DNA of 64,000 bases from an uncultured Schlesneria sp. GTDB lineage: Bacteria > Planctomycetota > Planctomycetia > Planctomycetales > Planctomycetaceae. Below the pieces are notes generated by a model. That model did no database searches and had not been told where the DNA came from. It worked only from the letters and a program-made list of their open reading frames with translations. Made by a program: the position numbers and the translations under genes. Numbering within the stretch: position 1 is the stretch's first letter; each line of letters opens with the position of its first letter. Of the stretch, positions 54,695-63,022 are shown in pieces. The stretch covers positions 1 to 64,000 of the forward strand of contig CAIQIR010000039.1 in the NCBI GenBank assembly GCA_903871875.1. The letters run 5' to 3'.

Positions 54695-54800
54695 CGGCGG
54701 GCATCCTTGCTAAGCGGACTCGGCCATCCTGGCCAAGGGGCGCGGAGTGTATCTGTGCCGCTCGGGACGGTCAATCTGACTGTCGGTCAGTCGACGCAAC

Positions 54801-55319
54801 TCATTTTGTCCGTTGGTATTTCTGCAATAATGGCTGGATGACCTCCGGTGGCACGAATTCGTTCAGTTTTCCCACAGCAGCTCCTTGAGCCAATTGAGCA
54901 ATTTGCTTAATCAGCGTACTCGAGACGTGGGTGTACTTTTCGCTGGCCATCAGGAACAGCGTGTCGATCTGGGGATCGAGCGCCCGATTGGCCAGGGTAA
55001 AGGTGAATTCGGTCTCGATATCGGACAGCGTACGGACTCCACGCAGCAGCACACGAGCCCCGCAGTGCCGAATGAATTCAACCGTCAACCCTTCAAAACA
55101 GAGTGTTTCCACGTTCTTCAAGGGGGCCAAGACCGATCGCGTTAACGACAAGCGTTCCTCTGGGCTGAACAGCGGGTCTTTGCCGGGATTGATGCCGATG
55201 CCGACGGTGATTCGATCGAAGATCGCGGCGCCACGTTTAATGATATCGACATGCCCGAGCGTCAGGGGGTCAAAGCTACCCACATAGACGGCATGATGAG
55301 AACTTAACGCTGTCGACAT
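54801..55319 (-). CDS. coaD: Phosphopantetheine adenylyltransferase
   Basis: CoaD makes dephospho-CoA from 4'-phosphopantetheine and ATP. The 172-residue protein has the nucleotidyl-transferase motif GSFDPLTLGHVDII (T/HxGH) and the ISSTxIR-like SSTLIKQIAQL. GGAG nine bases before ATG 55319 fixes the start; 29 codons of upstream frame are ignored. Length is normal for bacterial CoaD. It is divergent from nothing on its 5' side for 309 bp. Confidence 0.93.
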   Translation of the reverse strand: MSTALSSHHAVYVGSFDPLTLGHVDIIKRGAAIFDRITVGIGINPGKDPLFSPEERLSLTRSVLAPLKNVETLCFEGLTVEFIRHCGARVLLRGVRTLSDIETEFTFTLANRALDPQIDTLFLMASEKYTHVSSTLIKQIAQLAQGAAVGKLNEFVPPEVIQPLLQKYQRTK

Positions 55320-55628
55320 CGCGAAGTCTCCGCAGGAATGAAAAAACTCAACGAAGCACGGGAGCGTTTGAACCCCGAAAAACTTAAGCAGATCGAGGCT
55401 TGCCATACTCGAAACAGATCGCAGGGGTATCCTTCAATTCAATCGGCATTCCCGTTGCGACGAGGCCGACATTTATTTGGTCGACCACGTGTTTGTCCGG
55501 TGTGCGCGGCATTTATCGGGTCAGTCGTCGAGCACGAAATAGCGACTTTGACAGTTATCTTTTGTGGTAAGTCGTTTTAGGAATTGTTTTTGTGGAAATT
55601 GTTTCGATTGTGGCTCAGTCGGGCTCTT
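55320..55628. other. Intergenic region between coaD and the MATE gene
   Basis: 309 bp with no gene I can support. An 80-codon plus-strand frame (55338-55580) lacks protein-like pattern. No terminator is clear. Confidence 0.5.
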
Positions 55629-57089
55629 TCACTCACTGAGCGCCTGGCTGACTGAAATTGTCGCCAGACGCTCGGGCGGTTCGACGACTGGAGGATGCTC
55701 GATGATCGACATGGTCATCCAGCGTCCGCTCAGAAATCGGCCCAGAAACGCGAATCCGAGCACCGTGACATAAACGGAGCACCACACCCAACTCATCATC
55801 AGGTCTGGTTTGTAAAGCTTCCAGGTCAGGAAGGTGGGAATCACCAGTAAGCCCCAGGCACAGGCGCAGGTCATCACCATCGAAAAGACGGTGTCTCCCG
55901 CGGCGCGTACGGCCGAACCGAAAATAATTGCCATCGCATCGAAGAACGAATACAGGGCGACGAATCTGAGCAAGACGATCACGATCTCTTTGGTTTTTGC
56001 AAAATCTTTGTCTTCGGCGTGCAGCGCATAGGGGATCAGCAACACTTGGGGAAACAGCACATAGATGGTGCCGCAAATCACCATGATGCCGCCACCCAGC
56101 ACGAATCCCTTCCAAGTGGACGTTGCGGCCAGTTTCGGTCGGCCTTCGCCCATCCGCTGGCCAACCAGTGTCGATACGGCAATGCCGACGCCGATCACGG
56201 GGGTAAAAGCGAGGGCATTTAAATTGAACGCGATGTTTGTGGCGGCCAATTCATTGGGGCCGATCCAGCCGATCATCATGATGAACGCGGTAAAGCCGGC
56301 CACATCCAGAAACATCTGTAGACCACTCGGCCCGCCAAACTTGAACAGGTTGGTCATCAGTGTCCGGTCGAGGGCGCGGTGGCTCCAGAAACGATACGGT
56401 CCGCGAACGGAATACCAATAGAGTAGACCCGCATAGCACAGGACGGCGTAGACGTTGGCAAGATTGGTGGCGATGGCGGCACCGGCGATGCCCAGCTTGG
56501 GGAAGGGCCCCTTGCCGAAGATCAGCCCCCAATCGAGTGCCGCGTTGACCAGAACTGAAGACACGTTGACGACCAGCACGACGACGGTTTGCCCCCGTCC
56601 ACTAAAGAAGCAGGACAGGGCGGCAGGCAAAATGGCCGACACGCCGCCCAGACAAAGCCAACGGAAAAATGTGGCCTCCAGCGGCCATACCTCGGGCGTG
56701 TGGCCAACCAGTCGAAAGATTTCGTTCGACCAGATCGCCGGAATCATCAACAACAGTCCGCAGATCAGGGCGAAATAAATTCCCTGCCAGACCGAGGCGG
56801 AAACGCGATCGGGGCGTTTGGCCCCTTCGTACTGGGCGACGAAGGCATTCAAGTACGAGACGGTGCCCATCGGAAGACTCAGGCACGACCAGAACAAAAT
56901 CCCCGCAGGTAGTGCCGCGGCGACCGCTTCCTTGGAATCCCAGGTCAGGAACACGCGATCCACTACGTGCATCAGAGACTGTGTGCTGGCGCTGAGCACC
57001 ATCGGCAGCGCAACGGCGAACAGCTCACCGAAACTACCAATCGGCCAGCGAGAAGGATGATCGGTGGAGGAAATGGATTCCGATGACAA
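55629..57089 (-). CDS. MATE-family efflux transporter
   Basis: A 486-residue MATE-type transporter with 12 hydrophobic helices in two halves. It starts LFAVALPMVLSASTQSLMHVVDRVFL and contains the family's GxxSALxTLxGQ-like motif in the second half (VGIAVSTLVGQRMGEGRP). MATE proteins export drugs or organic cations coupled to Na+ or H+. The TTG start at 57089 is tentative. The gene lies well separated from its neighbours and no regulator is adjacent. Confidence 0.88.
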   Translation of the reverse strand: MSSESISSTDHPSRWPIGSFGELFAVALPMVLSASTQSLMHVVDRVFLTWDSKEAVAAALPAGILFWSCLSLPMGTVSYLNAFVAQYEGAKRPDRVSASVWQGIYFALICGLLLMIPAIWSNEIFRLVGHTPEVWPLEATFFRWLCLGGVSAILPAALSCFFSGRGQTVVVLVVNVSSVLVNAALDWGLIFGKGPFPKLGIAGAAIATNLANVYAVLCYAGLLYWYSVRGPYRFWSHRALDRTLMTNLFKFGGPSGLQMFLDVAGFTAFIMMIGWIGPNELAATNIAFNLNALAFTPVIGVGIAVSTLVGQRMGEGRPKLAATSTWKGFVLGGGIMVICGTIYVLFPQVLLIPYALHAEDKDFAKTKEIVIVLLRFVALYSFFDAMAIIFGSAVRAAGDTVFSMVMTCACAWGLLVIPTFLTWKLYKPDLMMSWVWCSVYVTVLGFAFLGRFLSGRWMTMSIIEHPPVVEPPERLATISVSQALSE

Positions 57090-57426
57090 GGGGGATTACC
57101 TGATCGAGACGGCGGGGAGGAACGCGGAGCGAGCGGAAGTATGGAGCGCCACCTTCCTAGCGGCAAGTCGTCGATTTGGATCCCAACGAAAGAATTCGTC
57201 GGACGGCGAATGTCAATCGAATGATAGACCCTCTCGTGCACGGAAAACAGGAGAAATCTTGTTCACTCGTTGAAGACTTCTTGCTCTGCCGCGAGCGGAC
57301 CGCTCGCATTGAGAACGTGAATTGCCACCCAAAGAAAGATAATGGAAAGAACGACACGCTTCGTGAGACGCTCGGCAGACACGAAAAGCCACGGAAGGTT
57401 CACAGTCGAATTGGGTCAGAGATTTC
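57090..57426. other. Intergenic region upstream of the MATE gene
   Basis: 337 bp; no supported gene, terminator or RNA seen. It contains the MATE gene promoter. Confidence 0.5.
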
Positions 57427-57927
57427 TTATCTTGAACGTCCGCGGACTTCTGCACCGCTGCGCGCGGTGAGCAGTGCCAGGTTATCCTCAAAGAACTTCT
57501 GATCGAAGCCCTGCCAGGCCACGATTTCACGGCCTTTGGCGGTGATGAGCCAGATTTCGTAGGCTCCACCCAGCGCCGGAATCAGCAGATCGAAGATCGT
57601 GATAAAGATAAACCGCAGTGGGTATAGCATCGGCAGCGTTTCGGCAAAATTGACGCCTGAACTGTACTTCGTTTCCACATAAACAACTCCGGGTAGATTG
57701 CATTTCTGTGGTTTCAGCGGCAGAAATGCCAAGAAGAGTTGAGTACGGAATTTGTCTCCGTCGATCGTGGTGACGCGGTAGGTTCCCGTCAGTATCAAGG
57801 GAACCACGCAAGACAAAAGTCGAAGCCACCAGGGAAGGTGCGGCACGAACAATAGGGGCAGCAACATCACCCCCAAAATCCAGTAGCGCTGTCGTACATT
57901 CGTTTCGGGTTGCAGTGTCAGTTCCAT
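57427..57927 (-). CDS. Small membrane protein of unknown function
   Basis: A 166-residue protein with two hydrophobic segments near the N-terminus (YWILGVMLLPLLFVPHLPWW and LLSCVVPLILTGTY), a polar loop, and a third hydrophobic region (FIFITIFDLLIPAL). No family recognised. It is on the same strand as MATE but separated by 337 bp. Confidence 0.55.
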   Translation of the reverse strand: MELTLQPETNVRQRYWILGVMLLPLLFVPHLPWWLRLLSCVVPLILTGTYRVTTIDGDKFRTQLFLAFLPLKPQKCNLPGVVYVETKYSSGVNFAETLPMLYPLRFIFITIFDLLIPALGGAYEIWLITAKGREIVAWQGFDQKFFEDNLALLTARSGAEVRGRSR

Positions 57928-58065
57928 GAAGGGTGGGGTTTCCGACAGCGCGACGAAGAGCTCGACAGAACGGAAGCGCCACGGCGCTTTCCCAAAGCGA
58001 TATTCTTGGGCTCGCTCGACGGGAAAGTCAAACTAGGTGAGCAATCTTCGGCCCTCAGCGGGAAG

Positions 58066-59979
58066 TTACTCTTTGGTCGTTGCTTCTCGGGTGGCGATAT
58101 TGGCCTCTTCACCGCTGATCAGACCGTCATGGTTTGTGTCGATCTTATCGAACAGCGCACGCCGACCGAGGAACTCCTTGGGTGAAAGGTCACCATCGCG
58201 ATTGCGATCCATTTTGTTGAACCACTCGGGGCGAGTTGATTTGAGTAGGTTTCCGACGGCTTGTCCCATCCCGTTGGCGAACGCCCGGCCCACCGCACCA
58301 TTTGCCTGTGTATCGAAGGGACCGTTGACTCGGGGCGTTCCGGACTTAAAGGTCGCTTCGAGATTAATTGACAATTCGGACAATGAAATGACTCCGTCTC
58401 CATTTTCATCCCATTTGGCTAGTTTCGCCGGGGCTTCGGACAATTCGCGCAGGCTCAGTCGTCTGTCGGCAGGATTGACATCGATGATTCGGAACAGGCT
58501 GGGACCATCGCTGGAAACCTCTAATGAGAACGCGCTTTTGGAAAGCGCGATTTCGTGATCCACATGAGCCGTGTATTCGTTTTCGAAAATTTTGCCATTT
58601 CCATCGGTGTCGGCCTGAGTGAAAAAGGAATCTGCGAAACCGAACGTTTGCATCTCGGGGCGTTCGAGATAATCGTTTTTATCTCGATCCATCGTCTTAA
58701 ACTGCTGCAGATACACGTTACGGAGCGATTCTTCGCCACCTGCGGGGGAACTGTTAACGCGTAATGCAATCGCCGTGTCACCGAGCTTGAGGATCGTTGA
58801 CCCTTCCGCTTTGGCTTCCAAGTCCAACAGGGACGCTGTGGTGGAATCGATGGAACGGAGCGATTTTACCGTGAACGATCCATCTACTGACGGGGCCTGA
58901 ATTTCGAGTTCAATGGAGGGTGTCATCACCGTCGAAAGCTGACCGAGTTCATTTCGGTCGAGCTTGCCATCGTGGTTTTGATCGGCACGAGCAAAGACAT
59001 CCGGCTCGATGAGCAGTTCTGTTGGTGAGAGTCGTTCGTCCTTACGGAAGGTCTTGGCCACGGGATCGCGCGAGGCTTTGTCATACGATTCGAGTAACCG
59101 ACGTGATGTCGCGAGGCCTTTATCTGCCATGTCGACAACGTGCAGCATTCCCAGCGCGCCAGCCAGCTGTTGCTGTGAAGCTGCCATTTCTTCAGGGAGC
59201 GATTGTTGTAACTCGACACTGTCAACGACATCATCTTCGTTGCGATCGTAGCGGCGCAGGTTGGCTGTGGCCGATTCGATTTCCTGTCGTGATAGCTTGC
59301 CGTCTAGATTGGTGTCGAGCTTCGGAAACAGGTTGACTTGCGGATTTTGATTCGGGTTAAAATTCACTCGTCCCCGAGGGTTGTCAGTCGAAACGATCGC
59401 GAAGGGTGTGCCGGTGGCTGCAACCAGATAGCGGCGGCATTCCTCAAGGGTCACCTTCCCATCCGCGGGATCAGAATCCGCCGACAACGCGGTCATTGAA
59501 TCTGTCGCGGCACCAGGCCGCAACACCGTCAGCGGTGGCAGTCGCTTCAGTTCGTCTCCTTCCAGTATGCCATTATGATCGGCGTCGAATACGGCGAATT
59601 GACTGTCCGCCCACTGCCGGCGAAGGCTACGGAACCCTTCACCATTCTGGAAGACATGCAATCGGATCAGGAGCGGTCGACGTGCCGTGAAATAAAGGAT
59701 GTCTTGAACCGATTCCGCTGTGTCGGCGACAGACGGAACTGAAACGGCGGCGGACGGAGCGATCGCCGAAGCGGGTTCGTCCGCTCTGACCGTCGAATCC
59801 TGCGACATGACGAATCCGACGGCGACAAAGCCAAATACCAGCACCGCCCAGCCCAGAGAAGAGTGGCCGGTTCGGCATTTGATGGGGACTGTCGATGATC
59901 GGGTGCCCAAAATTCGAATGAGCGTGTCGGTAAGTCCTTGCGTTTCGTGTTCTGAAGTGTTCGAGGCAAACGAGATCAT
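58066..59979 (-). CDS. Membrane protein with about nine EF-hand calcium-binding loops
   Basis: A 637-residue protein, anchored by one N-terminal membrane helix (SSLGWAVLVFGFVAVGFVM, about 42-60). The rest holds EF-hand loops of the D-x-D/N-x-D/N-G-x-(I/L)-x-x-x-E type: DADHNGILEGDE, DTNLDGKLSRQE, DRNEDDVVDSVE, DQNHDGKLDRNE, DRDKNDYLERPE, DTDGNGKIFENE, DENGDGVISLSE, DRNRDGDLSPKE and DTNHDGLISGEE. ATG 59979 overlaps the DUF1501 stop (ATGA) with AAGGAGG upstream, so it is the last gene of the DUF1501 operon. Ca2+ binding could serve as a sensor or structural switch in the periplasm-like space. Confidence 0.85.
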   Translation of the reverse strand: MISFASNTSEHETQGLTDTLIRILGTRSSTVPIKCRTGHSSLGWAVLVFGFVAVGFVMSQDSTVRADEPASAIAPSAAVSVPSVADTAESVQDILYFTARRPLLIRLHVFQNGEGFRSLRRQWADSQFAVFDADHNGILEGDELKRLPPLTVLRPGAATDSMTALSADSDPADGKVTLEECRRYLVAATGTPFAIVSTDNPRGRVNFNPNQNPQVNLFPKLDTNLDGKLSRQEIESATANLRRYDRNEDDVVDSVELQQSLPEEMAASQQQLAGALGMLHVVDMADKGLATSRRLLESYDKASRDPVAKTFRKDERLSPTELLIEPDVFARADQNHDGKLDRNELGQLSTVMTPSIELEIQAPSVDGSFTVKSLRSIDSTTASLLDLEAKAEGSTILKLGDTAIALRVNSSPAGGEESLRNVYLQQFKTMDRDKNDYLERPEMQTFGFADSFFTQADTDGNGKIFENEYTAHVDHEIALSKSAFSLEVSSDGPSLFRIIDVNPADRRLSLRELSEAPAKLAKWDENGDGVISLSELSINLEATFKSGTPRVNGPFDTQANGAVGRAFANGMGQAVGNLLKSTRPEWFNKMDRNRDGDLSPKEFLGRRALFDKIDTNHDGLISGEEANIATREATTKE

Positions 59980-61346
59980 AACACGACCTCCTTGATGGGA
60001 TTGGCCTTCGGATCGACCAGACGAATCGGGCGTCCGACGTTGGACATGTTTTGCGAGGATGGATCCAGGCCCAGTGCCAGGCAAATCGTGCCGAGCAGGT
60101 CCGTCTCGCTCACTGGGCGGTCCTCGACTGCCATGCCGTCCTCGCGGGTTTTTCCAATAACCTGGCCGCCGCGGATACCGCCTCCCGATAACACGCTGGA
60201 CCATGCCAATGGGAAGTGATCGCGACCACCAATGGAATTCATGTTGGGAGTGCGGCCGAATTCGCCCATCCAGACGACCAGTGTTGAATCGAGCAGGCCG
60301 CGCGATTCGAGATCCTCCAACAGTGCGGACCAAGCGGTGTCCAGCACACTGCTCAGGGTTTTCACCACGCGGAAATTATCCTGATGCGAGTCCCAAGTAT
60401 TGAACCGTTCGTCAGTTTGCACGTTACTTAACGTCACGTCGACGAAAGGTACGCCACGCTCGACCAGACGTCGGGCCAGCAGGCACCCCTGACCGAAGGT
60501 CGTTTTCCCGTAACGCTCACGTAATGATTCGGACTCGCCACTGAAACCGAATGCACCCACCGCATCGGACTTCATCAGCCGAACAGCCTGATCATAAGCG
60601 GCGGCGTGACTCATGATCGGCAACTCGGGCCGGTCGATCTGGAATCCACGTTCTACTTCCTGCAGCAACCCCAGACGTCGGTCACGCTGTGCCGCCGTGA
60701 CCTGTTGTGGCAAGCGGAGATTCTCGACTTGCATCGTTCGATCGATGTCGGCGAGCCCGGCTGCGTTGGGGTTAAACACATTGCTGCCAACGAGCATCGG
60801 CGAATACTGCGAACCGAGAAATCCCGGTCCGTAAGCTGTCGGGCTGACAAATCGTTGCGACAGGATGCTGACAAAGTTGGGCAGTTCTGATTTGACGTCT
60901 CCCAGCTCTTTTGACAGCAGTGAACCGAGCGTTGGATACTGAATCGGCCCTTGTGGAACATATCCCGTGTGCAGCAAGTGCGTGGCGCGACTATGGTCGC
61001 CCTCACGCGTACTCATCGAACGAATAATGGCCATTCGTTTGGTCCAGGCCGCCAGCTTGGGCAGATGCTCACTGATGCGAATCCCCGGCACGGCGGTCTC
61101 AATTTCCTTGAATTCGCCGCCGTTGGCGTGACCCGGCTTCATATCGAAGGTGTCAATCTGGCTCGGTCCGCCATTCATCCATAACAGGATGCACGAACGT
61201 TTTCGCAGGGGATTGGCCGCCGTTTCAGCCGCCATCAGCGGCATCCACGAACGCGAGCTTCCCGCGGCCAGAAACGTGGCCATGCCTGCCAGGCAGTCAC
61301 GTCGAGAGAATGTCCGATCCACGTTTTTCCAAAGGGAGTCGATCAT
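59976..61346 (-). CDS. DUF1501 protein (sulfatase-like, Tat-exported)
   Basis: A 456-residue DUF1501 protein with the twin-arginine export signal SRRDCLAGMATFLAAGSS. The family shows similarity to alkaline phosphatase/sulfatase folds: MNGGPSQIDTFDMKPG, then GEFGRTPNMN and GGRDHFPLAWSSVL near residue 360. The natural substrate is unknown. The pair DUF1501 plus DUF1549/DUF1553 is conserved throughout Planctomycetota. It is co-transcribed with the gene at 61409 (62-bp gap) and with the EF-hand gene. Confidence 0.93.
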   Translation of the reverse strand: MIDSLWKNVDRTFSRRDCLAGMATFLAAGSSRSWMPLMAAETAANPLRKRSCILLWMNGGPSQIDTFDMKPGHANGGEFKEIETAVPGIRISEHLPKLAAWTKRMAIIRSMSTREGDHSRATHLLHTGYVPQGPIQYPTLGSLLSKELGDVKSELPNFVSILSQRFVSPTAYGPGFLGSQYSPMLVGSNVFNPNAAGLADIDRTMQVENLRLPQQVTAAQRDRRLGLLQEVERGFQIDRPELPIMSHAAAYDQAVRLMKSDAVGAFGFSGESESLRERYGKTTFGQGCLLARRLVERGVPFVDVTLSNVQTDERFNTWDSHQDNFRVVKTLSSVLDTAWSALLEDLESRGLLDSTLVVWMGEFGRTPNMNSIGGRDHFPLAWSSVLSGGGIRGGQVIGKTREDGMAVEDRPVSETDLLGTICLALGLDPSSQNMSNVGRPIRLVDPKANPIKEVVL

Positions 61347-61408
61347 GATTCGATCCTCATTATCAGTGCAATGATCGTGTTTCGTACGACGACACCGTCG
61401 AACGAAGA

Positions 61409-62992
61409 TTAGTGGTTCAGGGAAAACTCGCTGCTGTTGAGCAAGGCCCAGTAGACATCACCCAAGGCCTGTTTCCAGTTTTGATTCGGATCCTCGCCTT
61501 CGAAGTAGTTCAGATACAGGGCCACTTCGTCGGAACGCGGCGGCCGTGCGAGGGCGGCCAGAAACAGCGTTTCCAACCGTTGCTCATTGTTAAAGAACGG
61601 AACTGCGATGATCGCCGAGAGAGTCATGCTTCGTTCCGGTGATGAGGCTTGATCGACGAACTCGCCGTTCAGCATCAACAGGGCCTGTAAGATCGAGGTT
61701 TGAACTTCGCCGGGAGGAGAAATCTGTTGCCCGAAGAGTTCGCGGAACCGTTCCCGTTGCCCGTTGTTGCGGAAAAAAAAGCCCTGGCGCATGTTGTCGT
61801 TTTCGGCGTTGCCCGTGGCCCAGATCAGGCTGTCGAACAACTGGTCGCTGGTCAGACCCTTCACCAGCATTCGGGCGAAGTGATGGGGATCTTGCTGGCT
61901 GGGATGGCTGCGCCGGCTGGCCAACTGATAGGGGCGGCTGCGAGTAATCGCCCGGACCAGGAATTTCAGATCGTAATTATGAGCCAGAAAAGCGTTCGCT
62001 AAATCGTCGAGCAATTCGGGATGGCTGGCCGGATTTTTTTCGTCGAAATCATCCACAGGATCGACGATGCCAATCCCGAAAAAGTGAGCCCAGACTCGGT
62101 TCACTGTGGCGCGGGCAAAGTACCTGTTCTCTTTTGCTGTGACCCAGTTCGCCAGAATCGCTCGTGACGTTACCTGACCCGTGGCGCTGGGCTGGCTTCC
62201 GTCCAGGAACGCGGCCTGAACTTCTTTGTCGGTGTCGGGAATCATGATTTTCCGTCCACCCGTTCCAGTCGAAGTATTGTTTCCGATGGCGCCATCACCA
62301 TAGAACGCGGCCAGTTTCCAGAAATCTTCGCGTTGCCATTTGGCAAACGGATGGTTGTGGCATTGGGCACATTCCAGGCGAACCCCCAGGAAGGCCCGGG
62401 CTGTTCCCGCGGCCAGGTTTTCGGCTTTGCCTTCTTTCAGCCGATCGAAGGCGAGCGGCGACCCTTCACTGCGGGATTCGGTCGTCCCAGTGATGACTTC
62501 GCGAACGATGCGATCAAAACCATCGTTGCGGTCTAGTCGTTCGCGCAGCCAGGTTTCAAACCGTGGGACATCACTGCGTTGAACCAATAGATTGTCGGCA
62601 CTGGCCGCTTCAGGCACGATCACGTCGCGCCAAACTGCCGTGAAATTCGAGAGGTAACCAGGTGAGTCGAGCAGTCGTTCGATCAGCTCGCGCCGCTTGT
62701 GAGGCGAGGTTTCATCCAGGAATTCCAAGACCTCATACACCGAGGGGATACGGCCAATGACATTCAGATAGGTGCGCCGGAGAAATTCCGAATCGTCGGC
62801 CTGCGGCGCAGGTTCGATCTTGTTACGTTCCCAACCGTCGGCAATTCGACGATCGATCACTGTCGTCAATTCATCTGCAGCGTCTTGTACGGGTGCACCA
62901 GCCTGCTGTGCGTCAACTTGTGATTCTGCGAAAAGAATTCCCGCCATCACCAGTAACGCCAGCGATTTCAGTCGCATTGTCAACGGGGTCAT
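61409..62992 (-). CDS. DUF1549/DUF1553 domain protein (PSD1-type without cytochrome domain)
   Basis: A 527-residue secreted protein. DUF1549 lies about residues 40-230 (DSEFLRRTYLNVIGRIP, CAQCHNHPFAKWQREDFW) and DUF1553 about 290-500 (ANRVW-type 'ATVNRVWAHFFGIGIVDPVDDF', and 'HDYKFLVRAITRSRPYQLA'). GAGGAG precedes ATG 62992; an ATG nine codons earlier (63019) is possible. The CAQCHNHP motif could bind haem or metal. It goes with the DUF1501 partner; larger versions carry a cytochrome c domain, missing here. Function unknown. Confidence 0.93.
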   Translation of the reverse strand: MTPLTMRLKSLALLVMAGILFAESQVDAQQAGAPVQDAADELTTVIDRRIADGWERNKIEPAPQADDSEFLRRTYLNVIGRIPSVYEVLEFLDETSPHKRRELIERLLDSPGYLSNFTAVWRDVIVPEAASADNLLVQRSDVPRFETWLRERLDRNDGFDRIVREVITGTTESRSEGSPLAFDRLKEGKAENLAAGTARAFLGVRLECAQCHNHPFAKWQREDFWKLAAFYGDGAIGNNTSTGTGGRKIMIPDTDKEVQAAFLDGSQPSATGQVTSRAILANWVTAKENRYFARATVNRVWAHFFGIGIVDPVDDFDEKNPASHPELLDDLANAFLAHNYDLKFLVRAITRSRPYQLASRRSHPSQQDPHHFARMLVKGLTSDQLFDSLIWATGNAENDNMRQGFFFRNNGQRERFRELFGQQISPPGEVQTSILQALLMLNGEFVDQASSPERSMTLSAIIAVPFFNNEQRLETLFLAALARPPRSDEVALYLNYFEGEDPNQNWKQALGDVYWALLNSSEFSLNH

Positions 62993-63022
62993 GCTTTCGT
63001 CTCCTCGAGAGTCATTCAATTG

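Noticed and set aside
59980-60333. N-terminal extension of the EF-hand gene to 60333
   Set aside because: It would overlap DUF1501 by about 350 bp; the start with AAGGAGG at ATG 59979 is far better.
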